Assembly (NCBI GenBank): GCA_902784465.1
Contig: CACZUZ010000017.1
Coordinates: 1-45,669 of the forward strand
DNA length: 45,669 nucleotides
Direction: 5' to 3'
DNA from: an uncultured Bacteroidota bacterium
Lineage (GTDB): Bacteria; Bacteroidota; Bacteroidia; Bacteroidales; P3
This document shows, piece by piece, positions 24,367 to 33,327 of the stretch. The notes beneath the pieces were generated by a model. The model saw only the letters and a program-made list of their open reading frames with translations. It did not search any database and was not told where the DNA came from. Each line of letters begins with the position of its first letter. Within the stretch, counting starts at the first letter, position 1. Both the position numbers and the translations under genes were made by a program.

Positions 24367-27072
24367 ATGAAAAAAATACATCTATCGTTTGCTCTCATTG
24401 CCTTTTGCCTGATGCTAGCCCCCAATGCGGCAAATGCACAGCTGCAGGTCACGCTCGGATCCCAGCATGCGGGGTGGACTCCCGACTCGCTGGTGCGCAA
24501 TATCCTCCTCGGAGAGGGTGTCGAGATTGAAAATGTGCAACTGAACGGCAGCTATACGAGTATCAATTGCAGCGGTGTGGGCGACTTCACCACTGGTGCC
24601 AACTCGACGGGCATTGGGATTAGCAGTGGAATAATCCTTGGCGCCTGTGCGGTCAATTATATTGCAGGCTCCAGTTCCGGCCAATCCACCCACAACTGTC
24701 CAACGGTTTCCGACCCACTGCTATCGAGCATTGCTTCACCCAATTCCGTCAACAACTGTTGCGTCTTGGAGTTTGACTTTATCCCCAAGTCCGACTCTAT
24801 CCGTTTCCGCTATGTCTTTGCTTCCGAAGAATATCAGTCATACACGTGCAGCGAGTTTAACGATGTTTTTGCATTCTTCCTTAGCGGTGTCAATCCCAAC
24901 GGTGGAGTGTATACCAACAAGAACATAGCCCTCGTTCCCGGCACCGAGCTCCCGGTTACCATCAATAATGTCAACAGCGGGACCTCATCCACCTCTAATC
25001 CAGTGTCGGATTGTAACTTGAACAATAGCCAGTATTTCAACAACAACTTCAACCATAACCTCATCACACACATGACCGGCGCCACGACAGTGCTTACAGC
25101 CGAGGCAAGGGTTATCCCTTGCCAGACGTATCACCTCAAGATGGCTATCGCCAACGTCAGCGACGGCTCTCTCCCTTCGGTCGTGTTTCTCGAGGCCAAC
25201 AGCCTCACATCGAATGCCATGTCGTTCGAATTTACCAATGCCGCCAATACCGATACTCCCTCCGACCTCTACGAGGGTTGTGTGGCTACCGTAAAGCTCA
25301 GCCGTCCCCATGCCAAGTATCAGGCAACAACGGTTAATGTCACTTACGAAGGTACCGCCACCAATGGTGTCGACTTCACCATGATCAACCCCGCCATTGC
25401 CTTCCCGGCAGGGGAGACGGAAATCGACCTCACGATTGCTCCCAATATGGACGGAGTCCAAGAGGGGCTGGAGACGGCAAGGTTCATTTTCTCGCCCTCC
25501 GACGGATGCCCCAATTCAGACACAGTAGGGTTCAACATCATAGATACCGACCCGCTCATTGCCACCATCACTCGCGACACCATCATGAACAGCACCTCCA
25601 ATGTCTGGATGCGTGCCCACATCGAAGGCGGCATGCCCAACCGTACCGTGACCTGGCGCAAGCTCAATGACCCCTCCTTTGTCCGTACTGGCGACTCGGT
25701 ACTGGTCAACACAGCTCCCGACTGTACATGGATTCTTGAAGTGGAGGATTTCTGCGGCAGCATATCGTTGGACACTATCTTGATTGGACGCAGGGCGAAC
25801 TTCAATTACCTGCTTCGCGACACCTTCGGCACCGACCGAATGTCTACCTTGGTTATTAGCGACACAATAATATGCGACGACCAGCCGCTCACTCTCTTTG
25901 CCCATGGCGCCGACAGCTGCGTGTGGTACACGTCGCTCGACGGAAACCTCTTCGAGATGCGCGACTCCATTGTTACCGTCTATCCCCATGAGAGGACATG
26001 GTATTACTGCCGCTCCTTCTTATGGTGGAACGGCCAGTGGTGGGAAGATTTCGACTCGGTGCGTGTCGAAGTGGTGCCGTTGCCATCCGTACAACTCTCT
26101 ACAAATGTAGACCGCATCTGCCAAGGCAACTCTACTACCCTGACAGGCGCTGGCGCAGCGCAGTATTCGTGGGACGGCGGACAGACCTTCGCTGCCGGCA
26201 ACAGCTTTACCGTCTCGCCCGATACGACAACAGTGTTCCACCTCTATGGCCTCACCAACGGCGCCGACTGCTATGGTCACGACTCGATTGTCATCACCGT
26301 CGACACTATGCCAATAATCACCATCAGCGAACCTACGGGTGTCTGTGGCGGCGAGATGGCTGACCTTATCGTTGAGACCGTGGCAGAGAATTTCTCCTGG
26401 TCGGCACGTCCCCCCGACCCGACACTCGGCGGCCAGGAGTTGAACAGCCATATTATGGTGCTTCCTTCGTCAACCACTGTCTATACCGTCACCGCCAACA
26501 CTGGCGTGTGCACTACTTCCAACAATACCACTGTCCATGTGGAGCCTATGCCCGTAGCCATCGGCGATGTTGACCCGCTGACGGTCTCGCTGGGCAATCT
26601 GGAGTGTACCTTCATCGACCTGAGCCAGAACAGCACCACGCGCGTGTGGGAACTCCCCTATGGTGAGACCAGCACCGAAGAGCGTGTGAAATTTATGGTG
26701 CCGGGTAATGTCGACTCGGTCACTGTACGCCTTTGGGCTTACAATCCCTATCAGTGTTTCGACACCACCAATGTCACCGTCTATGTCGACCATACCACCA
26801 TCTGGACACCCAATGCCTTCACTCCGGACGAGAGTACCAACCGCACATTCGACGTGAAGGTAAACGACATCCAGCGTTACCATATTATCATCTACGACCG
26901 TCGCGGACAGATTGTTTTCGAGTCTTACGACCCCGAAAATCCGTGGAACGGAATAGCCCAAAATGGCAAGAAATGCCCCCAGGGAGTGTACACTTTTATC
27001 ATCTCTTGCCACAAAATCACCTCTCCGTTTGATCAAATTGTGAAACGCGGAACTGTACTGCTAATTAGGTAG
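24367..27072 (+). CDS. Choice-of-anchor L, T9SS type B sorting-domain protein
   Basis: A 901-residue secreted protein. Signal peptide MKKIHLSFALIAFCLMLAPN through about residue 24. Residues about 35-285 form a choice-of-anchor L domain (GVEIENVQLNG, GISSGIILGA, FRYVFASEEYQSYTCSEFND, MAIANVSDG). A Calx-beta-like segment follows (LYEGCVATVKLSRPHAKYQA ... GVDFTMINPAIAFPAGETEI), then Ig/PKD-like repeats. The end is the gliding-motility-type C-terminal domain (WTPNAFTPDESTNRTFDV ... YHIIIYDRRGQIVFES, WNGIAQNGKKCPQGVYTFII), a type B sorting signal for the type IX secretion system. It is expected at the cell surface, possibly as an adhesin. Confidence 0.9.
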   Translation: MKKIHLSFALIAFCLMLAPNAANAQLQVTLGSQHAGWTPDSLVRNILLGEGVEIENVQLNGSYTSINCSGVGDFTTGANSTGIGISSGIILGACAVNYIAGSSSGQSTHNCPTVSDPLLSSIASPNSVNNCCVLEFDFIPKSDSIRFRYVFASEEYQSYTCSEFNDVFAFFLSGVNPNGGVYTNKNIALVPGTELPVTINNVNSGTSSTSNPVSDCNLNNSQYFNNNFNHNLITHMTGATTVLTAEARVIPCQTYHLKMAIANVSDGSLPSVVFLEANSLTSNAMSFEFTNAANTDTPSDLYEGCVATVKLSRPHAKYQATTVNVTYEGTATNGVDFTMINPAIAFPAGETEIDLTIAPNMDGVQEGLETARFIFSPSDGCPNSDTVGFNIIDTDPLIATITRDTIMNSTSNVWMRAHIEGGMPNRTVTWRKLNDPSFVRTGDSVLVNTAPDCTWILEVEDFCGSISLDTILIGRRANFNYLLRDTFGTDRMSTLVISDTIICDDQPLTLFAHGADSCVWYTSLDGNLFEMRDSIVTVYPHERTWYYCRSFLWWNGQWWEDFDSVRVEVVPLPSVQLSTNVDRICQGNSTTLTGAGAAQYSWDGGQTFAAGNSFTVSPDTTTVFHLYGLTNGADCYGHDSIVITVDTMPIITISEPTGVCGGEMADLIVETVAENFSWSARPPDPTLGGQELNSHIMVLPSSTTVYTVTANTGVCTTSNNTTVHVEPMPVAIGDVDPLTVSLGNLECTFIDLSQNSTTRVWELPYGETSTEERVKFMVPGNVDSVTVRLWAYNPYQCFDTTNVTVYVDHTTIWTPNAFTPDESTNRTFDVKVNDIQRYHIIIYDRRGQIVFESYDPENPWNGIAQNGKKCPQGVYTFIISCHKITSPFDQIVKRGTVLLIR

Positions 27073-27117
27073 TTGCCGTTGTTGTATTTCAAAAAAAATA
27101 ATTTTTTTGAAAAAAAA

Positions 27118-27149
27118 TTTGGTCAGTATTGAAAATGTTAGTACTTTTG
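27118..27149 (+). promoter_or_regulatory. Promoter of the tRNA-Pro transcript
   Basis: TTTG (27118-27121), 20-bp spacer, TACTTTTG (27142-27149), 68 bp before the tRNA. Confidence 0.7.
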
Positions 27150-27216
27150 CACTCGCATTTGAGGAAAGAAAAACGGTTTTTCTGATACAGAAATCACCTC
27201 TCAGATGTCTTTTGTT

Positions 27217-27290
27217 CGGGGCGTGGCGCAGTTGGCTAGCGCACTTGCATGGGGTGCAAGGGGTCGGAAGTTCGAGTCTTCTCGCCCCGA
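27217..27290 (+). tRNA. tRNA-Pro(GGG)
   Basis: The cloverleaf is complete: acceptor CGGGGCG/CGCCCCG, D arm GCGC/GCGC, anticodon stem CTTGC/GCAAG around ATGGGGT with anticodon GGG, T arm GGAAG/CTTCT with loop TTCGAGT, discriminator A. C1-G72 fits proline tRNA. CCA is not encoded (the next bases are CAA). A long reading frame reported across it is only the murF frame extended backwards. Confidence 0.97.
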
Positions 27291-27302
27291 CAAACAAAAC
27301 AG

Positions 27303-27331
27303 AAGGTTCTCTTACTAAGAGGACCTTTTTT
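27303..27331 (+). terminator. Terminator between tRNA-Pro and murF
   Basis: AAGGTTCTCTT and AAGAGGACCTT pair with one T-G wobble around ACT, followed by TTTTT. It ends 10 bp before the murF ATG, so murF is either read through or started inside this short gap. Confidence 0.85.
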
Positions 27332-27341
27332 AATTAATACT

Positions 27342-28748
27342 ATGAACCTATCTCTTCTCTACGAAACCTATCTTGCCTCACGCCATGTGACCATCGATTC
27401 GCGCACTGTCCGCGAGGGAAGCATCTTCTTTGCCCTCAAGGGCGAAAAGGTCGACGGTAACCAATTCGCAAAGCAGGCCCTCGGGCAGGGCGCCGCCATC
27501 TGTGTTGTCGACAACCCCAGGTATGCCGACGATGAAAGATGCATGCTTGTCGACGACTCATTGAATGCCCTGCAGGAGCTGGCCCGCTACCACCGTTCTC
27601 GGCTCTCCATCCCCGTGATTGGCATCACTGGCACCAACGGCAAGACCACAACCAAGGAGCTGATCAACGCCGTCCTTAGCCGTCGTTTCCGCACCTTCGC
27701 CACGCAGGGCAACTTCAACAACCATATTGGTGTCCCCTTGACGCTGCTCTCCATTCCTGCCGACACCGAGATAGCCATTGTCGAGATGGGCGCAAGCCAT
27801 CCGGGAGAGATAGACTTCCTTTGCAATATCGCTAATCCCGACTTTGGCCTTGTCACCAATGTGGGTTTGGCCCATCTTGAAGGGTTTGGCTCCTTCAAGG
27901 GTGTGGTACGCACCAAGACCGAACTCTATAAGCACCTCGCCGCCATGGCTGGCGTCATCTTTGTCAATGCCGACAACGACATCCTTATGGAGCGCGCCGA
28001 GAAGATGGCGGTGCTGCCCAGCAGCCCGTCGGTGTTGCCGGGTGTCATTCCAGCCTTTCCAGGAGCCACGCCGTCGGATTACAGCTCCGATTTCACTCCC
28101 CGTGGGGTGAACCTGCCCATGGCATCGGTGGTCACCTACGGCAGCAGCATGGCTGCAGAGTACAAGGGCGCTCTGGTTTCGTCCGACCCGTTTATGAAGT
28201 TCTATTTCGAGGACGACGACAACGTCTACACCGTCCAAAGTCACCTCATAGGGAACTACAATTTCGACAACGCCATGGCGGCTGTATGCGTGGGTTGTTA
28301 TTTCGGTGTCGAACTATTCGACATCAAGACCGCCATTGAGGAATATGTGCCCTCCAACAACCGTTCGCAGTTCAAACAGACCGAGCGCAACCGCCTCATC
28401 CTGGACTGCTACAATGCCAACCCGTCGAGCATGAAGGCGGCTCTACAGAATTTCTCTTCCATGGAAGCCGACAACAAGATTGTCATTCTCGGGGCAATGA
28501 ACGAGCTGGGGGCCGAATCGGCATCTGAGCACCAGGGTCTCGTGAAGCAGATTCTGAAAGCCGGTTATGCCCGCCGTTTGCTTGTCGGCGACGCATTCTC
28601 GTTTGCAGCCAAAAAAGATGGCGTGGAATGGTATTCCAATACCGAATCACTTTTGTCCATGCTGAAAGCTGAACCCATATCCGATGCCACAATACTCATC
28701 AAGGGCTCCAATTCCAACAGGCTGTGGCTTCTCGAAGAGGCACTGTGA
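27342..28748 (+). CDS. murF: UDP-N-acetylmuramoyl-tripeptide--D-alanyl-D-alanine ligase
   Basis: A 468-residue Mur ligase that adds D-Ala-D-Ala to the UDP-MurNAc-tripeptide in cytoplasmic peptidoglycan synthesis. The N-terminal substrate domain has SRHVTIDSRTVREGSIFFAL, the ATP loop is GITGTNGKTTTKEL, and IVEMGASHPGEIDFL, GLAHLEGFGS, LIGNYNFDNAMAAV and DCYNANPSSMKAAL are family landmarks. The ATG at 27342 is right for the family; the longer frame runs back through the tRNA and terminator. An insertion of about 35 residues, rich in Pro and Ser (PSSPSVLPGVIPAFPGATPS), sits at about 227-260 between NADNDILM and VVTYGS. Confidence 0.94.
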   Translation: MNLSLLYETYLASRHVTIDSRTVREGSIFFALKGEKVDGNQFAKQALGQGAAICVVDNPRYADDERCMLVDDSLNALQELARYHRSRLSIPVIGITGTNGKTTTKELINAVLSRRFRTFATQGNFNNHIGVPLTLLSIPADTEIAIVEMGASHPGEIDFLCNIANPDFGLVTNVGLAHLEGFGSFKGVVRTKTELYKHLAAMAGVIFVNADNDILMERAEKMAVLPSSPSVLPGVIPAFPGATPSDYSSDFTPRGVNLPMASVVTYGSSMAAEYKGALVSSDPFMKFYFEDDDNVYTVQSHLIGNYNFDNAMAAVCVGCYFGVELFDIKTAIEEYVPSNNRSQFKQTERNRLILDCYNANPSSMKAALQNFSSMEADNKIVILGAMNELGAESASEHQGLVKQILKAGYARRLLVGDAFSFAAKKDGVEWYSNTESLLSMLKAEPISDATILIKGSNSNRLWLLEEAL

Positions 28749-28888
28749 TTGGGGATCAAGGGACTTGTATTTTTCCTGCGTGTAGCTTTTTTAGCCTTCC
28801 CATATAATAAAACACCCTTTTTGCCGTTATCCAGAGGCCTCGAACGTTTATCAATCAAATAGAAAACCGAAAAAAACAAACAATAATC

Positions 28889-29641
28889 ATGAAAAAAGTA
28901 TTCCTTTTTGCAGCAATAGCCTGCCTTTCCTTGAGTTCACTATTTGCACAGAACACCTTTAAAGGCGTTATTACATACGCACTTACGTCCACTGGCGAGA
29001 CGGAATTTAAGATCCCCGACGAGGTGGCCACTGCCGAACTAAAGGTATTCGACTCCAAGGTCCTCACTTCGAGCCAGATCTTCCTGATGAACTACGGCGG
29101 CATGGCCAGCAATATTCTGGTAGACGGTCGCAAACAGTTCATCTGCATGGATTTGAGCCAGATTTTCATGTATCTCTCTGCCAACGACGTGGAGCTGGAC
29201 TATAAGGGTTCGAGCAAGATTCTCGTCTCTGACGAATTGAGCCAGACCGAAATAGACAGCCTTACCATTCCTGTCACAGAGGGCTTCTATATCCAATATG
29301 TGGATGGCGAGACAAAGACCATCGCTGGCAAGACTGCCAAAAAGGCCATCCTGCATGCCTTCGATGAGGAGGGTGAAGACCATCAGACAATATTCTGGTA
29401 CAGCGACGAGATTGGCCCCGAGGTCAACCCTATCTTCAATGGCATAAAAGGCGTTGCTCTTGAGTATTCCATGCAACTGGGCGAAGGCCGTGAGATAACG
29501 CTTACCGCCACCGACATCAAGAGCGGCAAGGTGAAAGAGGTCGACATGCTTCTTCCCAGTGGCTACGAGTCCATCACCGAGGAACAGTTCTCCGCTCTCT
29601 TCAAACAAATCCGTGAGGAGATGGAGTATCTCCAGGAATAA
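28889..29641 (+). CDS. Secreted DUF4412-like protein
   Basis: A 250-residue exported protein with signal peptide MKKVFLFAAIACLSLSSLFA (cleavage before QNTF). The start of the mature part, FKGVITYALTSTGE, and FLMNYGGMASNILVDGRKQF, DGETKTIAGKTAKKAILH, EIGPEVNPIFNGIKGVALEY match the pattern of DUF4412-type periplasmic proteins of Bacteroidota, whose function is unknown. Length is typical. It is the last gene before a strong terminator and the accessory island. Confidence 0.75.
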   Translation: MKKVFLFAAIACLSLSSLFAQNTFKGVITYALTSTGETEFKIPDEVATAELKVFDSKVLTSSQIFLMNYGGMASNILVDGRKQFICMDLSQIFMYLSANDVELDYKGSSKILVSDELSQTEIDSLTIPVTEGFYIQYVDGETKTIAGKTAKKAILHAFDEEGEDHQTIFWYSDEIGPEVNPIFNGIKGVALEYSMQLGEGREITLTATDIKSGKVKEVDMLLPSGYESITEEQFSALFKQIREEMEYLQE

Positions 29642-29671
29642 TCTGTCTGTCAGATTTTCACATTCTTATGT

Positions 29672-29704
29672 AAAAGGGTTGCTTCTTTATGAGGCAACCC
29701 TTTT
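29672..29704 (+). terminator. Terminator after the DUF4412-like gene
   Basis: AAAAGGGTTGC and GCAACCCTTTT form a perfect 11-bp stem. Confidence 0.9.
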
Positions 29705-30053
29705 ATCTCTGTGCGCTCCACAGGAGCTTGTTCATACTCAGCGTTGACCCGATGAGCGACTAGTACCCAAGTTTATCGCCGTATGAGTTCAAGTCTATTG
29801 CCAGTACCGGTTACATAACAACCTTCCGCTGTCTGATTTCCCAGGCGGAGGAAATTATTTTTGCTGTTTTGGGGAAATACCGTATCTTTGCATCATAATT
29901 GTAGCCTTGAGCAACAATAACGTCATGAACTTTCACAATAATATAAATAAAACCGTTTGAGAAAGTAACGAATTTTTTCTTCAAGCCGCTGATTTACACA
30001 ATAAAGTTGGTCTTTTCTCGTTATTACTACAGTAATTACAAGGAAAGAAAGAT
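29705..30053. other. Boundary region and leader of the accessory island
   Basis: No gene is seen. A promoter at 29860-29890 starts a leader of about 155 nt before the ORF6N gene. The core/accessory border lies near 29.7 kb, where composition turns AT-rich. I found no att-like repeat of the tRNA end here. Confidence 0.5.
29860..29890 (+). promoter_or_regulatory. Promoter of the ORF6N gene
   Basis: TTTG (29860-29863), 19-bp spacer, TATCTTTG (29883-29890), with a long untranslated leader to the ATG at 30054. Confidence 0.7.
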
Positions 30054-30998
30054 ATGGCACAGAAGAAACATGTTGACATAGAGATTGCTGCTAATGATAC
30101 AGAGGTGGTCGCAAAATGCGACCACCTCATACCTATGACACAAATCGAGGAGATGATAATTACTCTTCGTGGTGTACAAGTGATAGTTGACCGTGACTTG
30201 GCGATGCTCTATGGCGTTGAAACAAAAGCGTTGAATCAGGCAGTTAGACGTAATATCAATAGATTTCCTTCTCGTTTCCGTTTCCAATTGACGAAAGAAG
30301 AGGTCAATGAGGTGGTCACAAATTGTGACCACCTACTGAGTATCAAGTACTCACCGACACTTCCTTATGTTTTTACTGAGCAGGGAGTGGCGATGCTTGC
30401 ATCGGTTCTCCATAGCGAAACGGCGGTTGATGTCAGTGTGAAAATAATGGATGCTTTTGTAGCTATGCGTCATTTCATAGCTTCCAATGCACAGGTATTT
30501 CAGCGATTGGAAGTTATTGAACATCATCAGCTTGAAATGTCATCACACTTAACAAAGAATGACAATCAGATTGCTGAAATCTTCAAACGACTCGACCAAG
30601 AAAACACCACTCCCACACAGGGCATCTTCTTCGACGGTCAAATCTTCGACGCATATACCTTTGTTTCCGACCTCATCCGCTCGGCAAAAAAGAGCATCGT
30701 TCTATTTGACAACTACGTTGACGATACCGTGTTGACGATGCTTGACAAGCGTAAGCCCAAGGTGACGGCCACCATCTACACCCAGAAAGTCAAGCAGCAG
30801 CTATCTCTTGACCTTGCAAAACACAACGCCCAGTATCAGCCCATCGATGTAAAACAGTTCGACCGAGTACACGACCGCTATCTTTGCATCGACAACACCG
30901 TGTATCATATTGGTGCCTCGCTGAAAGACCTCGGCAAACGGTGGTTCTCCTTCAATAAGATGGAGATGACAGCAAGGGAACTGCTAAAAAAGCTTTAA
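30054..30998 (+). CDS. ORF6N (KilA-N-like) and PLD-like domain protein
   Basis: A 314-residue protein. Residues about 30-130 are the ORF6N DNA-binding domain (GVQVIVDRDLAMLYGVETKA, NRFPSRFRFQLTKEE, LPYVFTEQGVAMLASVLHSE). A coiled middle (VIEHHQLEMSSHL) leads to a C-terminal PLD-like part (SAKKSIVLFDNYVDDTVLTM ... VHDRYLCIDNTVYHIGASLK) with HxRxxxxD in place of the usual HxKxxxxD. ORF6N domains are common in phage and mobile-element regulators. The peptide EVV(A/T)(K/N)CDHL occurs twice, at residues 17-25 and 86-94, each encoded by a 27-bp palindrome. The gene stands alone at the start of the island with its own promoter. Confidence 0.88.
   Translation: MAQKKHVDIEIAANDTEVVAKCDHLIPMTQIEEMIITLRGVQVIVDRDLAMLYGVETKALNQAVRRNINRFPSRFRFQLTKEEVNEVVTNCDHLLSIKYSPTLPYVFTEQGVAMLASVLHSETAVDVSVKIMDAFVAMRHFIASNAQVFQRLEVIEHHQLEMSSHLTKNDNQIAEIFKRLDQENTTPTQGIFFDGQIFDAYTFVSDLIRSAKKSIVLFDNYVDDTVLTMLDKRKPKVTATIYTQKVKQQLSLDLAKHNAQYQPIDVKQFDRVHDRYLCIDNTVYHIGASLKDLGKRWFSFNKMEMTARELLKKL
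30102..30128. repeat. In-frame 27-bp palindrome, first copy
   Basis: GAGGTGGTCGCA, AAA, then the exact inverse TGCGACCACCTC: a 12-bp perfect stem filling exactly nine codons (17-25) of the ORF6N gene. Confidence 0.95.
30310..30334. repeat. In-frame palindrome, second copy
   Basis: AGGTGGTCACAA, A, TTGTGACCACCT: a perfect 12-bp inverted repeat covering codons 86-94. Compared with the first copy the stem differs by one pair, G-C to A-T changed on both sides. Confidence 0.95.
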
Positions 30999-31053
30999 TT
31001 TGCTATAGGATATGATGTTGTTCTATTCGACTTAATATATAACAACTATGCGG

Positions 31054-31087
31054 TGTCATGATTTGACATAGATTTATGGTATTTTTG
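31054..31087 (+). promoter_or_regulatory. Inverted-repeat promoter of the PDDEXK nuclease gene
   Basis: TGTCA-TGATT-TGACA (31054-31068) lies 26 bp (start to start) before TATTTTTG (31080-31087). The same arrangement recurs at 34769-34802 with identical spacing. The usual TTTG at 19-21 bp is absent, so the repeat may bind an activator or repressor. Confidence 0.7.
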
Positions 31088-31145
31088 CAAATTGAATAAA
31101 TTATTCTTTAGTTGACTATTTCTGTAGCAAATAAATAAAACACCA

Positions 31146-32429
31146 ATGCAAAAAATTGAAATACCAAATAAATTTAACGATTCAAAAACAACTGAATTGT
31201 TAAGTGAGATTGAAGAAATAGCGGAGCAATATAAGAGAGAACGCGAAAAATTTCCATATCATATCAATATTATTGATGAACTTCACGCTAATGAAAATGC
31301 TCATACACGGATACTAATAAAATTATTGCAATTTTCAAAATCCGGATGTTTTTCATTCCTTAATTCATTTGTTAAGTTGCTCAATGAATGGGATGATGGA
31401 ATAATACTATCAAATCCTATGATACAAGACAACATCGAATATATTGATGGTTTGGTGATGGAGGATAGGAAATATGCCATTATTATTGAGAATAAAATCC
31501 ATTGGGCAGTAGACCAAGACCGTCAATTAGAAAGGTATGTTGACAAGGTAATATCGTGGGGAGTCCCTAAAGACAAAATCTGGGTGGTTTATCTTACAAG
31601 AGATGGTTCAAAGAGACCTTCTGACTATAGCTTTACGGAAAAGGTAAAAAATATCATCGGTGAAAGATACACTCCTATCGATTATCGTAACCATATTCTA
31701 CCATGGTTAAAAGAACAAGTGTTGTCATCTTGCAAGAAAGATGAAGATTATCTTATATGTGCCATCAAGCAATATATAGACCATTTAGATGGTATGTTCC
31801 AACAACGAGAATCAGACAAAGAAATAAATAAAAATATGGAAAAGAATATAATGGAAATTCTTGGTATTTCTGACCAAGCAGATATATCCGAAGTGTATGA
31901 CAGATTGGCACTAGAGGAAGAAAAAGTGTGGTCAGTACATCAAATGTTGGTCAATTTCCGTCAAAATATTGTTGATGGTGTAAGGGGCGCTTTTACAGAA
32001 ATAACCGAATTATATTTCAAAGAGAAGTATCCTGACCGAGACTTCAAAATTAACGATAAACTGGATTCCGGCTTTTACCAAATATGGCCGAGTGATTGGG
32101 ATGAATACGTACACCTTGAGTGGTATCCTCTACACTCAATTGATTTGTTACAAAATAGCTCTCTTTCCATTGTCCTCCACGTGGAGGACCAAGACAAGCC
32201 AAATATCGCAAATCTCATAAAGAACATTGACAAAGATGTTGATTATAAGCAACAGGTTCCCAACCGTAATGTTTTTAACGATGCTGTTGTATTCTATGAG
32301 CAAAAGATTGAACTCGGCCGACCATTTGTAAAGATGAGTTATGGAGAACAAAAAGATGCACTCTATGAGGCATACAATAAAATGCAGTGGATAATGGGCG
32401 TAATTGATAGATGTTTTAATGACAAATGA
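31146..32429 (+). CDS. PD-(D/E)XK nuclease family protein (PDDEXK_4)
   Basis: A 427-residue protein with a nuclease-like fold of the PDDEXK_4 kind. The core reads ELHANENAHTRILIKLLQ, then EYIDGLVMEDRKYAIIIENK with the Asp and the E-x-K (ENK) of the active site, and IHWAVDQDRQLERYVDKV. The second half (from about residue 260) is unrecognised (KINDKLDSGFYQIWPSDWDE). Such proteins occur singly in defence islands and may cut foreign DNA; target and partner are unknown. The gene is AT-rich compared with its surroundings, uses the special inverted-repeat promoter, and is followed by a second AT-rich gene. Confidence 0.85.
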   Translation: MQKIEIPNKFNDSKTTELLSEIEEIAEQYKREREKFPYHINIIDELHANENAHTRILIKLLQFSKSGCFSFLNSFVKLLNEWDDGIILSNPMIQDNIEYIDGLVMEDRKYAIIIENKIHWAVDQDRQLERYVDKVISWGVPKDKIWVVYLTRDGSKRPSDYSFTEKVKNIIGERYTPIDYRNHILPWLKEQVLSSCKKDEDYLICAIKQYIDHLDGMFQQRESDKEINKNMEKNIMEILGISDQADISEVYDRLALEEEKVWSVHQMLVNFRQNIVDGVRGAFTEITELYFKEKYPDRDFKINDKLDSGFYQIWPSDWDEYVHLEWYPLHSIDLLQNSSLSIVLHVEDQDKPNIANLIKNIDKDVDYKQQVPNRNVFNDAVVFYEQKIELGRPFVKMSYGEQKDALYEAYNKMQWIMGVIDRCFNDK

Positions 32430-32494
32430 TACAAATTTGGGATGTCCTTATCATCAATAAAATTCACATTAATTGAATAAATGGATAAAAAAAT

Positions 32495-33298
32495 ATGTTT
32501 CAGCTCACAGAAGAACTAATCAAAGAATCTTTTGCTCAATTAGGTATAGAAAGCGACTTCTTTCCCGTTTTTGAGAAAGAAGCGAGGAGCGCCTATGAAG
32601 AATTGCAAAGGGATGAGCCAGACGAAGAAACAACCGAGTATGAGGACACTAATGTTTGTTTCAGCATAGAACAGGCAAAAAAATATATTCTCTGTTATGT
32701 CAGGGAATTGAAGAAAGGGCATTGCAATAAGTGGGCCGACGCTTATACGAAGTCTAGTGTTTATTGGAACTACTCTGATGATGATTCCGCCCATGAAGCT
32801 CTACAAGCAATGGAAGATTACGAAAAAAAGGAGCGAGAATTAGAGGTGCACGCTAATGCAATTAACAACGACCCGGTTTTCAAAAAACGATACAAGACCT
32901 TGATTTCTGATGGCAATCCAAAGGCCAATGAATTGGCAGAGGAATATACCAAGGTTTACCACAGATGTGTTGACAGAGGAAAATCCACAGACTATGCTCA
33001 CGCTTACGTATACGCTTCCTACATTTATGATAAATGGTGTTGGGATAAGTATGCCAGAGCTTACGAAATTGCAATTAAAAATGGGGAAAAAGAAAGCGAT
33101 GCGCATTATTTTGGAGACTATTGTCTTGATGCAGTAGACCAAGGGGTCTTTGCAATGCAAGATGAGTTTGGAAAGAACTTTAAGGAAGAATGGCAAAGGG
33201 AGTTTTACATTTGCCTAATGTGCGAGGATTGTGAGGAGGTGGATAAAGAAAAGTTGTCGGAAGCTCAAATTGAAGATTTAAGGAATAGGTTTCACTAA
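32495..33298 (+). CDS. Hypothetical helical protein
   Basis: A 267-residue soluble, acidic, largely helical protein that I do not recognise. The middle contains two similar segments, KANELAEEYTKVYHRCVDRG and DKYARAYEIAIKNGEKESDA, each with an Ala/Tyr-rich helix and a Gly turn, like helical repeats; HAYVYASYIYDKW and HYFGDYCLDAVDQG lie between. The C-terminus has a cysteine pair (ICLMCEDCEEVD). It lies 65 bp after the PDDEXK gene on the same strand and shares its AT-rich composition, so the two probably arrived together and are co-transcribed. Confidence 0.7.
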   Translation: MFQLTEELIKESFAQLGIESDFFPVFEKEARSAYEELQRDEPDEETTEYEDTNVCFSIEQAKKYILCYVRELKKGHCNKWADAYTKSSVYWNYSDDDSAHEALQAMEDYEKKERELEVHANAINNDPVFKKRYKTLISDGNPKANELAEEYTKVYHRCVDRGKSTDYAHAYVYASYIYDKWCWDKYARAYEIAIKNGEKESDAHYFGDYCLDAVDQGVFAMQDEFGKNFKEEWQREFYICLMCEDCEEVDKEKLSEAQIEDLRNRFH

Positions 33299-33327
33299 CA
33301 CAAGAGTGGGTTTCTGGTTTAGTCAAT

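Noticed and set aside
27249-27341. Longer MurF start upstream of 27342
   Set aside because: The extra 31 codons run through the tRNA-Pro gene and its terminator; the family start is the ATG at 27342.
27217-30053. Integration of the accessory island at tRNA-Pro
   Set aside because: The island starts 2.4 kb from the tRNA beyond two core genes, no integrase is present, and I found no repeat of the tRNA 3' end near 29.7 or 38.9 kb.
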